Source: Bacteroides sp.
GTDB lineage: Bacteria > Bacteroidota > Bacteroidia > Bacteroidales > Bacteroidaceae
DNA length: 22,193 bases
NCBI GenBank assembly: GCA_030151885.1
Contig: JASLCG010000041.1
Span: 1-22,193, forward strand
Direction of reading: 5' to 3'
The stretch's first letter is position 1. The number at the start of each line of letters is the position of its first letter. The notes below the pieces were generated by a model, which was given only the letters and a program-made list of their open reading frames with translations, did not search any database and was not told the origin of the DNA. Both the position numbers and the translations under genes were made by a program. Positions 8,620 to 16,466 of the stretch are shown here, one piece after another.

Positions 8620-11058
8620 ATGAAAATTACTACACGTTATTTTTTGCTTTTATTCTTACTGTGTGGAAGCATAATGTCGTTTGCACAAGCTCCATATCGT
8701 ATTTGGTTTGATAAACCAATAGATAAGTACGATAATAAACCAGCTTGGTTGATTAATGATGGTTATGGAGGTAATCCAGATCAAAATTGGGAGAAATACA
8801 CTTTACCGATAGGTAATGGAGCTATTGGGGCGAATGTTTTTGGGAATATAAGTGAAGAGCGTATAACGTTCAATGAAAAAACGCTATGGAGTGGGGGACC
8901 AAATATTGCTAAAGATCCGTCATACTACTGGAATACAAATAAAAATAGCGCCCATTTATTACCAACTATTAGACAAGCATTCTTAGATGGAGATGGTGCT
9001 CTAGCAGCAAAGCTAACGAGAGATAACTTTAATGGTCTTGCTGACTATGATAGAAGTGGTGGAGAAAAACCATTTCGTTTTGGATCATTCTCAACTATGG
9101 GTGAGTTTAGAATAGCAACGGGCTTGCCTGATAGTTATGAACAATACACCAAAGAGTTAAATTTAAACACTGCAACTGTTGATGTAGCTTTTAAACAGAA
9201 TGGTGTTAACTATCATAGATCTTATTTTTGCTCTTATCCCGATAGTACTTTTATAATTAAATTCTCAGCAGACGTATCTTCAAAGCAGAACTTAAGTTTT
9301 AGATATTTAATGCCTTCAAATGCTGAGGGAGAGTTTAAAGTTATATCCAATAACCATCTTAGATTTTTAGGACACTTAAAAGATAACAAGCAAGAATTTG
9401 CTTTGGATATACTATGTGATATTAAAGATGGTGCCCTTAAGGCTTCTACTCAAGGTTTCTCTATTGAGGGTGCTAATGAGGTGATATTTAAAATAGTGGC
9501 ATCTACAGACTATTTTATGAATTTTAATCCCGACTTTAAGGATGCTAAAACTTATGTAGGTGAAAGTGCTGCTCTGAAAAATGATAGAAAAATAGCTCGT
9601 ATTATAAGTCAATCGTACGATCAGCTATATGATAACCATGTAGCCGATTACCAAAATCTATTTAATAGAGTTGACCTAAATTTAAATACAGAGATGCTTT
9701 CTCTTAATATTCCAACAGATCAAAGACTAAAAAGGTATAAAGAGGGTAATTTAGACTATTACTTGGAGTCTTTATACTTTCAATTTGGTAGATATTTGTT
9801 GATTTCTAGTTCAAGAAAAGGCTCTTTACCAGCTAATTTACAAGGAATATGGCATAATAATATTGATGGACCATGGCATGTTGATTACCATAACAACATT
9901 AATCTACAAATGAATTATTGGCCAGTATCAATAGCAAACTTGAATGAGTGTGCAGAGCCTTTATTTGATTTTATTAAAACACTGGTTAAGCCTGGTCGTG
10001 TAACAGCTGAGTCATATTTTGGTACAAGGGGATGGACTGCATCTATCTCTGGTAATATTTACGGCTTTACTGCGCCCCTTTCTAGTAAGGATATGAGTTG
10101 GAATTTTAACCCTATGGCTGGACCGTGGTTGGCAACTCACATTTGGGACTACTACGATTATACTAGAGATACAGAGTTTTTAAAAAAGAACTATAGTATT
10201 TTAAAAGAAAGTGCTCAGTTTGCAGTTGATTTTATGTGGAAAAGAGATAATGGACTCTATACAGCAACACCTTCAACTTCACCAGAACATGGTCCTGTTG
10301 ATCAAGGAGCTACTTTTGTACATGCAGTTGTCAAAGAGGTTCTATTAGATGCAATTCAAGCTAGTATAGTTTTAAAATGTGATAAAAAAGAGAGAAAAGA
10401 GTGGCAAAATGTATTAGATAAAATTTACCCATATAAAATTGGCCGATACGGTCAATTACAAGAGTGGTATGATGATATTGATGATCCAAAAGACAACCAT
10501 AGACATGTTAATCATTTGTATGGCTTACATCCAGGAAGAACCATATCACCTGTTACTACTAAAGAGTTAGCAGAAGCATCTAAAGTAGTTTTAGAGCATA
10601 GAGGTGATTTTGCTACAGGTTGGAGTATGGGCTGGAAACTTAATCAGTGGGCACGTTTACATGATGGAAACCACTCCTATACACTTTATCAGAATCTGTT
10701 GAAGCAGGGAACACTTCCTAACTTATGGGATACGCATCCACCTTTCCAAATTGATGGGAATTTTGGTGGAACAGCTGGAATAGCGGAAATGCTATTGCAG
10801 AGCCATATGGGATTTATACATATTTTACCTGCACTTCCTGATGCTTGGAAAGAGGGTAGTGTGACAGGGTTAATGGCTAGAGGAAATTTTACCATTGATA
10901 TGAAGTGGGAAAATGGTGCTTTAACTAATTTGATAGTAACATCTAACAAAGGAGAATCATGTACCTTACACTACTTAGATAGTAAGTTATCTTTTAAAAC
11001 ACAAAAAGGAAAAAGTTATTCAATAAAGTTCATAAATAACAAATTAATCATTGAATAG
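8620..11058 (+). CDS. Secreted glycoside hydrolase family 95, alpha-L-fucosidase
   Basis: An 812-residue GH95 enzyme with a signal peptide (residues 1-23, ending SFAQA). GH95 enzymes invert the anomeric centre and release terminal alpha-1,2-linked L-fucose; some members prefer L-galactose. Domain order is an N-terminal beta-sandwich (about 28-290; TLPIGNGAIGANVFG, NEKTLWSGGP), a helical linker, an (alpha/alpha)6 barrel (about 370-730) and a C-terminal beta domain. By comparison with Bifidobacterium AfcA, the catalytic residues are visible: NNINLQMNYW supplies Asn426 and Asn428, STSPEHGP supplies Glu556, and FQIDGNFGG supplies Asp712. His424, two residues before the first Asn, is the residue type reported for fucosidases rather than L-galactosidases. 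Length is normal. A strong terminator follows, and the GH20 gene converges on it from the other side. No SusC/SusD partner is adjacent. Confidence 0.93.
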   Translation: MKITTRYFLLLFLLCGSIMSFAQAPYRIWFDKPIDKYDNKPAWLINDGYGGNPDQNWEKYTLPIGNGAIGANVFGNISEERITFNEKTLWSGGPNIAKDPSYYWNTNKNSAHLLPTIRQAFLDGDGALAAKLTRDNFNGLADYDRSGGEKPFRFGSFSTMGEFRIATGLPDSYEQYTKELNLNTATVDVAFKQNGVNYHRSYFCSYPDSTFIIKFSADVSSKQNLSFRYLMPSNAEGEFKVISNNHLRFLGHLKDNKQEFALDILCDIKDGALKASTQGFSIEGANEVIFKIVASTDYFMNFNPDFKDAKTYVGESAALKNDRKIARIISQSYDQLYDNHVADYQNLFNRVDLNLNTEMLSLNIPTDQRLKRYKEGNLDYYLESLYFQFGRYLLISSSRKGSLPANLQGIWHNNIDGPWHVDYHNNINLQMNYWPVSIANLNECAEPLFDFIKTLVKPGRVTAESYFGTRGWTASISGNIYGFTAPLSSKDMSWNFNPMAGPWLATHIWDYYDYTRDTEFLKKNYSILKESAQFAVDFMWKRDNGLYTATPSTSPEHGPVDQGATFVHAVVKEVLLDAIQASIVLKCDKKERKEWQNVLDKIYPYKIGRYGQLQEWYDDIDDPKDNHRHVNHLYGLHPGRTISPVTTKELAEASKVVLEHRGDFATGWSMGWKLNQWARLHDGNHSYTLYQNLLKQGTLPNLWDTHPPFQIDGNFGGTAGIAEMLLQSHMGFIHILPALPDAWKEGSVTGLMARGNFTIDMKWENGALTNLIVTSNKGESCTLHYLDSKLSFKTQKGKSYSIKFINNKLIIE

Positions 11059-11062
11059 TAAC

Positions 11063-11109
11063 ATAAAAGAAAAGGCGATGCTAAATTTTAGCATCGCCTT
11101 TTCTTTTAT
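11063..11109 (+). terminator. Strong intrinsic terminator after the GH95 gene
   Basis: A 23-bp perfect inverted repeat (11063-11085 with 11087-11109) around core GGCGATGCTAAA / TTTAGCATCGCC, flanked by A-rich and T-rich sequence, begins 5 nt after the stop codon. In RNA the AT apex would open into a normal loop, leaving a stem followed by a U-rich tract. It could work in both directions. Confidence 0.93.
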
Positions 11110-11334
11110 TCTCCTAGTATATTCTATAGTAATGCGTTAAAGCAACCACGCACGTAGGTTAAGCTTTTAGAATACGCGATTATTGTTAGGTAGTTGTTGA
11201 TATCATGCTATGCAAAGAAGATAAGTATAACGTATTTGTACATAAAATTTAATACTTGTCAGTATTAAAGCTACTCTGTTACAAGTATTATAGTCCTTAG
11301 ATAATTTAAGTAATTAGGAGGTATATAAAATTAT
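11110..11334. other. Non-coding spacer between convergent terminators
   Basis: Together with the flanking hairpins this is the 339-nt gap between the GH95 and GH20 stop codons. I see no open frame with a start and ribosome-binding site, no tRNA fold and no TAnnTTTG promoter. The only structures are a small hairpin AATACT/AGTATT at about 11251-11266 and an AGGAGGT at 11316-11322 that has no start codon after it. It appears to be untranscribed or decayed sequence. Confidence 0.6.
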
Positions 11335-11370
11335 AAATCCAGCTGTAAAGATAGTTCTACAGCTGGATTT
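11335..11370 (-). terminator. Intrinsic terminator after the GH20 gene
   Basis: A 13-bp perfect stem AAATCCAGCTGTA / TACAGCTGGATTT with a 10-nt loop lies 27 nt past the hexosaminidase stop on the leftward strand. It ends in a short T stretch in both directions. Confidence 0.85.
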
Positions 11371-11397
11371 TGTTTGTTAGTTTTAATTAAGTATCCT

Positions 11398-13758
11398 TTA
11401 TACACCTGGTTGATAAAAACTATCATCCATATAAGTGAATTTATCTTGGGCACTGCTTCTCATCATAATATAAAGAGGTTCCCACAATGGAGGCCATCCT
11501 CCAACAATTGCAGAAACTCGTACCATTTTAAATTCGTGTGTTCCTGCTTCAAGTGCTATTGAACGTCCTGGATGAGGCTGCTTCTTAGGTACTCCTTCAT
11601 AGTCTAATACTAATTGGCCATCTATCCAAAGTTGGTCAGCTGTCGATTTGAAGTAATAAATATCACTCTTATCAACATTAAACACCCCTGTAAGTATAGT
11701 ATTATAGTAGTCATCTGCTTCTAACTCTCTATACCCTTTAACGATATGTTTAGCCTTTTGAGGAGCTGTGATGTACTCAACCTCTTCTGCAGTAAGTTCA
11801 TCTAAATCCTTTACTTTATGGATTAAGCCTTTAAAATACATAGCTTTAATTCCTTTATAATCGTTAAGATTAGAATTAGCTTTTGTGTAGTTTTGCTTAT
11901 CAAGCTCTATTGTTCTAATTCGGCTCATTTTTCCAGTTGGTAAAACAGAGCGAATTTTAACAGTTGTAGATTCATTGAATGTAAGTTGTTCAGTAAACTC
12001 TTTAGAGTTTAAATTCGGTTCGCTACCATCGGTAGTATATACGAATTTCACAGGCTCTGTACTGTCAAAATCTAATGTAACTTGATCAGTAAATGCCATA
12101 AAATCTGAAGATGGCTTTCCTTTATCTTCTGGTAATGGGATGTAGTAATTAATACCATACATGTCTAATCTAGCACGTATATTATCTAGTCTTCTTTCAA
12201 AATCTATATAATCCTTTCTGTCCTGATTGGTCCATCCCACTTCTGCTAATGCTATAACTCTAGGGTAAGTATAGTATTCAACAAGTTCTGGAGTATACAT
12301 ATATTCTGTCCAAACATTGGCCTGAACTCCTAATATGTGATGAACTTTATCTTCTGCCAATTTTTCTGGCACAGGGTTATAGCTATAAGTTTTATCTATC
12401 TTAGTAAAACTACCAATACCCATTGGTGATAAGTTAGGATCACCTTGGAATGCATCAAGGTAGAACCATGGAGAAGGAGTCATAATAACATCATGTCCCA
12501 TGTTTCCAGCTGTGATACCACCTTGTTCTCCTCTCCAGCTCATGACAGTAGCAGAAGGGGCTAGTCCACCCTCTAATATTTCGTCCCATCCAATAAGTTT
12601 TTTATTGTATTTATCTAGGACTGTTTGGATTCGTCTAATAAAATAGCTTTGGAGTTTCTCTTCAGCTGTGTGGTCTTTATCAGCTTTTATCCCTTCAGCT
12701 TTAATTCTAGCTTGGCATTTAGGACAATTTTTCCATCTGGTTTTAGGAGCTTCATCTCCCCCGATATGAAAATATTCGCTTTCAAATAGTGGAGCTACTT
12801 CCGAAATAACATCTTCTAAGAATTCAAATGTAGCATCATTTCCAGCACAGTAGATGTCTGTTGATACACCCCAGATATTTCTAACTTCAAAAGGTCCACC
12901 TGTACAAGAAAACTCAGGATATGCTGTTAATGCTGCGACACCATGTCCTGGCATTTCTACTTCAGGAATAACCTCAATAAAACGCTCTTTAGCATAGGCA
13001 ACAACTTCTTTAACCTCTTCTTGAGTGTAGAAGTAAGGTCCATAAGTATCTCCTTCGCCTTCAACTCTTTTAGAACTAATGGTGGTTAATTCAGGATATT
13101 TTTTTATTTCAATTCTCCAGCCTTGGTCCTCTGTTAAGTGCCAGTGGAATTTATTAATTTTGAACATTGCTAAAATATCAAGCTGTCTTTTAATATATTC
13201 TATGCTTGAAAAGTGTCTACATACATCTAGCATTTGTCCTCTATAGCCTAATTTAGGTTGGTCTTCTATTTCAACAGATTTAGCAGACCATTCTTGAGCA
13301 TTTATAACTTTAGAACTCTCTATTTCAGCAGGAAATAACTGCATTAAGCTTTGCATAGCATAGAAAAGTCCATGTGCTGTTTTAGCTTCTGCAAGTACAC
13401 GCTCTGGTGTAACTGATAAAGTATAACCTTCATTGTTAATATTCAAACCACTATTAATAACCAATTTAATGTAGTTATTAGAAGGTGTGTCTTTATGCAG
13501 TAATAGTTTATAACCTGTTGATTTATTAAGTTTCTCTATAAAGAAATTTGCAACCTTATCTGCCTCTGTATCTTCTGATATAAAAACAGTATTAGGGTTT
13601 AAAATAAATTTGCCATCATTCTCAACTAGCTTTTGTGGACGAGGCGTAATGTTAATTCCTTGATTATACACTTGGTCATTTAATTGGATTTTTTCTGCAC
13701 TACAGCCAATAAAGAGTATAGCTGTTAGGAACATAAAAATCGATGTTAGTTTTTTCAT
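11398..13758 (-). CDS. Lipoprotein beta-N-acetylhexosaminidase, glycoside hydrolase family 20
   Basis: A 786-residue exo-beta-hexosaminidase releasing terminal beta-linked GlcNAc or GalNAc by substrate-assisted catalysis. Residues 1-19 are a lipoprotein signal with lipobox LFIGC (Cys19), so the enzyme is membrane-anchored, probably on the outer membrane. Domain order is a GH20b-type N-terminal domain (about 35-165) and the catalytic barrel (about 170-530) with LDVCRHF, FHWHLTEDQGWR (204-215), VIPEVEMPGHG (263-273), the catalytic pair in HIGGDEAP (Asp335, Glu336) and WDEILEGG. A beta-sandwich resembling chitobiase C-terminal modules follows (about 553-620, TTDGSEPN), then a PA14-like carbohydrate-binding domain (about 635-770; KSTADQLWIDGQLVLDYEG). 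It starts 31 nt after the DUF4831 gene with no promoter visible between them, so the two probably form an operon. All catalytic residues are present. Confidence 0.94.
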   Translation of the reverse strand: MKKLTSIFMFLTAILFIGCSAEKIQLNDQVYNQGINITPRPQKLVENDGKFILNPNTVFISEDTEADKVANFFIEKLNKSTGYKLLLHKDTPSNNYIKLVINSGLNINNEGYTLSVTPERVLAEAKTAHGLFYAMQSLMQLFPAEIESSKVINAQEWSAKSVEIEDQPKLGYRGQMLDVCRHFSSIEYIKRQLDILAMFKINKFHWHLTEDQGWRIEIKKYPELTTISSKRVEGEGDTYGPYFYTQEEVKEVVAYAKERFIEVIPEVEMPGHGVAALTAYPEFSCTGGPFEVRNIWGVSTDIYCAGNDATFEFLEDVISEVAPLFESEYFHIGGDEAPKTRWKNCPKCQARIKAEGIKADKDHTAEEKLQSYFIRRIQTVLDKYNKKLIGWDEILEGGLAPSATVMSWRGEQGGITAGNMGHDVIMTPSPWFYLDAFQGDPNLSPMGIGSFTKIDKTYSYNPVPEKLAEDKVHHILGVQANVWTEYMYTPELVEYYTYPRVIALAEVGWTNQDRKDYIDFERRLDNIRARLDMYGINYYIPLPEDKGKPSSDFMAFTDQVTLDFDSTEPVKFVYTTDGSEPNLNSKEFTEQLTFNESTTVKIRSVLPTGKMSRIRTIELDKQNYTKANSNLNDYKGIKAMYFKGLIHKVKDLDELTAEEVEYITAPQKAKHIVKGYRELEADDYYNTILTGVFNVDKSDIYYFKSTADQLWIDGQLVLDYEGVPKKQPHPGRSIALEAGTHEFKMVRVSAIVGGWPPLWEPLYIMMRSSAQDKFTYMDDSFYQPGV

Positions 13759-13789
13759 TGATTAATTTGAGTTGATTAGTTGTCTAATA

Positions 13790-14854
13790 TTATTGCTCTT
13801 CTTGATTTACTTTTAATAAGCCTCCAGTTGTAGGGTCAAAATAGACTTGGATGGTACTTTTTTTATTGAAAAGAGCTGGAGCCAAAAACTCTACAGTTCC
13901 AAACTGTGTAATTGGGAATTCTCCTTTACTAATAACATGATTTTGGTATATTACTTGAATATAACCTCTTCCTGGCAGATTATACGCTATACCTTCTTGT
14001 TTTTTCTTTCCTTTACCGTCGTCTATAATATTTACTGTTTTTAAATCCTTTAAAGATATATATATCGGTTCTCCGATAAGGTTGTCACTCTCTACAACGC
14101 CTACCTTTGTAGAAAAACGAGCTATTACGTGGTCTGTAATCTCCTCTTCAGGAGTTATGATAATATCTTTTCTTTGTTGAACAATGTCAGTTTTGCCTAC
14201 AAAAAGTGATAATAATGCATTTTCTTGCTCTTCCATTTTTTTGAGCATAATTTTTAAAAACTCACCATCGGCAGGGATGTCATCATATTCACCGCGAAGT
14301 AGGCTGTTTCTACTCTCTCTTATAGCGTAAATCTCTTTAGCTACAAGTTCTGCAACTTTAGCTGTAGAGTTTGCTAGTAAAATTTCTTCAGTAAAATATT
14401 TTCTAGGATCAACAGATTGTTCCTGTTCTACAATCTGCTGAGCAGATGTAGTCTCAGATTTCTTTATTAAAGGAGTATTGATAGACTGGATAACACCAGA
14501 CTGTGTAAGTGTTAGATTAGGAGCTACAGTCTTATCCTTTAATTTGACAAAATAAGACTTTTCAGGATCTGGAACGCCAATAGTTCCAATCTCTACCTGT
14601 TTTAATCTCCAACTATTTGATGAGGCCTGTTCTACATTATTTAAATGGAGAAATCTATTTGCATACTTAGCAAACTCTCCAGGTGTATATGTTGTATTCT
14701 CAAAGTGTATAGTTGCTTTTAATTGCGTTTTGGGTAATGAATAGGCAACACCATAATCTTTGCCGTTCATAACTCCTGTTACTACTTGAGTTTGAGCAAA
14801 GGCCCCATAACTCATCAGTAGTATTGTGCTCAATGAAATAAGTCTTTTAAGCAT
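13790..14854 (-). CDS. DUF4831 family secreted protein
   Basis: A Bacteroidetes-restricted family of unknown function, recognised from MNGKDYGVAYSLPKTQL near the mature N-terminus, the central EIYAIRESRNSLLRGEYDDIPADG and the C-terminal GIAYNLPGRG...GEFPITQFGTVEFL. With the start at 14854 the protein has 354 residues and opens with a normal signal peptide (MLKRLISLSTILLMSYGAFAQ). An in-frame ATG at 14884 would add 10 residues (MIRIHLKYCT) ahead of that signal, and it falls inside the predicted -7 promoter element (14882-14889), so I reject it. The middle of the protein is charged and helical; the ends are beta-rich. The GH20 gene follows 31 nt downstream in the same direction. The family suggests an envelope role; nothing shows a biochemical activity. 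Confidence 0.85.
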   Translation of the reverse strand: MLKRLISLSTILLMSYGAFAQTQVVTGVMNGKDYGVAYSLPKTQLKATIHFENTTYTPGEFAKYANRFLHLNNVEQASSNSWRLKQVEIGTIGVPDPEKSYFVKLKDKTVAPNLTLTQSGVIQSINTPLIKKSETTSAQQIVEQEQSVDPRKYFTEEILLANSTAKVAELVAKEIYAIRESRNSLLRGEYDDIPADGEFLKIMLKKMEEQENALLSLFVGKTDIVQQRKDIIITPEEEITDHVIARFSTKVGVVESDNLIGEPIYISLKDLKTVNIIDDGKGKKKQEGIAYNLPGRGYIQVIYQNHVISKGEFPITQFGTVEFLAPALFNKKSTIQVYFDPTTGGLLKVNQEEQ

Positions 14855-14881
14855 AGTACAATATTTTAAGTGTATTCTTAT

Positions 14882-14889
14882 CAAAGTTA
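14882..14889 (-). promoter_or_regulatory. Candidate -7 element TAACTTTG for the DUF4831-GH20 operon
   Basis: Read leftward this is a perfect TAnnTTTG placed 27 nt before the chosen start at 14854. No TTTG -33 element is visible upstream. It overlaps a 16-bp perfect palindrome. Confidence 0.42.
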
Positions 14890-14898
14890 ATTAACTTT
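14883..14898. repeat. 16-bp perfect palindrome AAAGTTAATTAACTTT over the promoter
   Basis: The two 8-bp halves are exact reverse complements with no spacer, and the left half covers almost all of the predicted -7 box. A repressor bound here would block the DUF4831-GH20 promoter. The all-but-AT composition makes chance occurrence plausible. Confidence 0.35.
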
Positions 14899-14900
14899 TA

Positions 14901-14923
14901 AATAGGATATTAGGAATCCTATT
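14901..14923. repeat. 8-bp inverted repeat AATAGGAT/ATCCTATT, possible operator or weak terminator
   Basis: Perfect 8-bp arms surround a 7-nt loop, 23 nt past the Nnr stop codon and just upstream of the leftward DUF4831 promoter. No T-run follows it leftward, so it is a poor terminator. It occupies the -20 to -40 region of that promoter, which would also suit a regulator. Confidence 0.3.
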
Positions 14924-14945
14924 AAGGATTAAGTTCATTTAAGCT

Positions 14946-16343
14946 TTACTCATTAGCTAGCTTATGAACTTCTAACCAGGCTTTAGGAAGAGCTTCAGCT
15001 ATATCTTTAGCAGTCATTCCTATTTCACCTTTTTCTTTAGCTGCAATATCTCCTGCAAGCCCGTGTACATAACTACCTAGTATAATACTCTCTTTAAGAG
15101 AATAGCCTTGTGCTACTAAGCTTAGAAGTATTCCAGTTAACACATCTCCACTACCTCCTGTGGCCATTCCTGCATTTCCTGTTGGGTTTAATTGATAATC
15201 GCCATCAGGGAAAATAAGAAAAGAGTATGCCCCTTTTAGGACAATGTAAGACTGATGTTCTCTTGCAAAACCAATTGCTTTTTGTAGTCTAATATATGAA
15301 TTTGACGAGAAACCTATTAGTCTATCCATCTCTAATGGATGAGGTGTTAAGATGGTATCTTTTAGTGCACCTTCTAGTAAATCTGTTTGCCCACCGATTA
15401 GATTAATTCCATCTGCATCAATAATGACTGGAATAGGATTTTCTTTATCAGTTCGCTCCATCAAAAGGTTTTCTACAGCAATTTCACTATCTCTTGATAG
15501 ACCTAAACCTGGCCCTACGGCTACTGCATCACATGGCTCTAGGTCTACAATTTGTGTAAAGCATAGTTCATTTAGATCTAAACTCAATACAGCTTCAGGT
15601 AGTACGGTTTGATGTATTATACGGTTTGCGTTAGGACAGTGAAGTACTAACAACCCTATGCCCGACTTAAGGGCTCCCATGCCAGATAAATTGGCTGCTC
15701 CAGCCATACCATATGAGCCTGCAATTAACAAACCTTTTCCATATGTCCCTTTATGAGAAAAACGCTTACGAGGTTTATATATCTTTGCTATTTCTTTTTT
15801 TGTGGTAAACTTAGGAACGTTATAAGCTTTACCAAAACATTCTTTACCTATAATCTCTCCGAAAAAATCCTGATTCTCTGGAAAGTAATATGCTAATGGT
15901 GGCTCTTGAAGTAATAGAGAATATGTTGCTTTAATTATATTTTGTGCATTAGTAGAATTATCTGTAGGCAATAGTCCTGAAGGAGCTGCCAAAGAAAAAA
16001 TTGTTGCATCCGATTTGTTAATAAACTGTACTAATGCGCTAAAGCCTCCTGTGAGTGGGGCTTGAAGATCAAAACCAAAAAGAGCATCAAAAATTATAGA
16101 TTCACTAGTTAAGTTTGGTAAAGTTAGCTCTTTAGTAACCTCTATTAACTGAAATTTAGGGTTGTTCCTCCAAGTTGATATACAGTCATTTTCTTCATCA
16201 TAAATGTTAAAGTAGTATACTATTATACGATAATCCTCAAAAGTATTAGTTACGAAGTTCTCTATAATATACTGTGTAGTCTTATTAAGGAATGTAGGAC
16301 TGGTAAATACTATAACTTCTTTATTATTAGATTTTTCGCTCAT
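14946..16343 (-). CDS. nnr: NAD(P)H-hydrate repair enzyme: active-looking dehydratase, degenerate epimerase domain
   Basis: A 465-residue protein. The C-terminal carbohydrate-kinase-like domain (about 195-460) is the ADP/ATP-dependent (S)-NAD(P)H-hydrate dehydratase that restores damaged nicotinamide cofactors: HKGTYGKGLLIAGSYGMAGA, AVGPGLG (275-281), IDADGINL (308-315), TPHPLEMDRL (333-342) and the catalytic GNAGMATGGSGD (389-400, Asp400). Residues 1-180 align with the YjeF_N epimerase but are decayed: the usual leading helix is missing, the GxGNNGGDG loop reads SPTFLNKTT (15-23), and the catalytic Asp of the ...DxPSG motif is Ala119 in SLAAPSG. An in-frame stop just upstream of the start excludes a longer protein. 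Epimerase activity is therefore unlikely; dehydratase activity should remain. It has a terminator from the AraC gene upstream, so it needs its own promoter, which I could not identify. Confidence 0.88.
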   Translation of the reverse strand: MSEKSNNKEVIVFTSPTFLNKTTQYIIENFVTNTFEDYRIIVYYFNIYDEENDCISTWRNNPKFQLIEVTKELTLPNLTSESIIFDALFGFDLQAPLTGGFSALVQFINKSDATIFSLAAPSGLLPTDNSTNAQNIIKATYSLLLQEPPLAYYFPENQDFFGEIIGKECFGKAYNVPKFTTKKEIAKIYKPRKRFSHKGTYGKGLLIAGSYGMAGAANLSGMGALKSGIGLLVLHCPNANRIIHQTVLPEAVLSLDLNELCFTQIVDLEPCDAVAVGPGLGLSRDSEIAVENLLMERTDKENPIPVIIDADGINLIGGQTDLLEGALKDTILTPHPLEMDRLIGFSSNSYIRLQKAIGFAREHQSYIVLKGAYSFLIFPDGDYQLNPTGNAGMATGGSGDVLTGILLSLVAQGYSLKESIILGSYVHGLAGDIAAKEKGEIGMTAKDIAEALPKAWLEVHKLANE

Positions 16344-16412
16344 ATTTCTAGATATTTATCCTTGGATTCAATTATTTAGAATATAAATATAATAAACCCA
16401 TCTGACATAAAA

Positions 16413-16449
16413 AAAAGCGAGTATTTAAATCATTTAAATACTCGCTTTT
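16413..16449 (-). terminator. Strong intrinsic terminator after the AraC-family gene
   Basis: An 18-bp perfect inverted repeat, AAAAGCGAGTATTTAAAT and its reverse complement, around a single C. The AT-rich apex opens to a loop, leaving a GCGAG/CTCGC-based stem flanked by A and T runs. It starts 18 nt past the regulator stop and separates it from nnr. Confidence 0.9.
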
Positions 16450-16466
16450 ATAACTTAAGCTTTTAA

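Noticed and set aside
8620..11058. GH95 alpha-L-galactosidase rather than fucosidase
   Set aside because: The residue two positions before the first catalytic Asn is His (His424), the type reported for fucosidases; galactosidases have Thr there. This rests on recalled literature, so it is a preference and not proof.
11128..11166. GTTAAAGC...GGTTAAGC, loosely resembling integron attC ends
   Set aside because: The two ends are not inverted relative to each other as attC requires, and there is no integrase or cassette structure nearby.
11316..11322. AGGAGGT, a strong Shine-Dalgarno-like motif
   Set aside because: No ATG, GTG or TTG with an open frame follows at a usable distance, and strong Shine-Dalgarno sequences are not typical for Bacteroidetes.
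14882..14884. In-frame ATG at 14884 as the start of the DUF4831 protein
   Set aside because: It falls inside the predicted promoter -7 box and precedes a complete signal peptide that starts at 14854.
14901..14923. Intrinsic terminator after nnr
   Set aside because: The stem is only 8 bp and AT-rich, and no T-run follows it in the leftward direction; listed as an inverted repeat instead.
15352..15612. An 86-codon open frame opposite the nnr gene
   Set aside because: It lies entirely antisense to a conserved domain, has no family features and low-complexity composition, and is a shadow of nnr.
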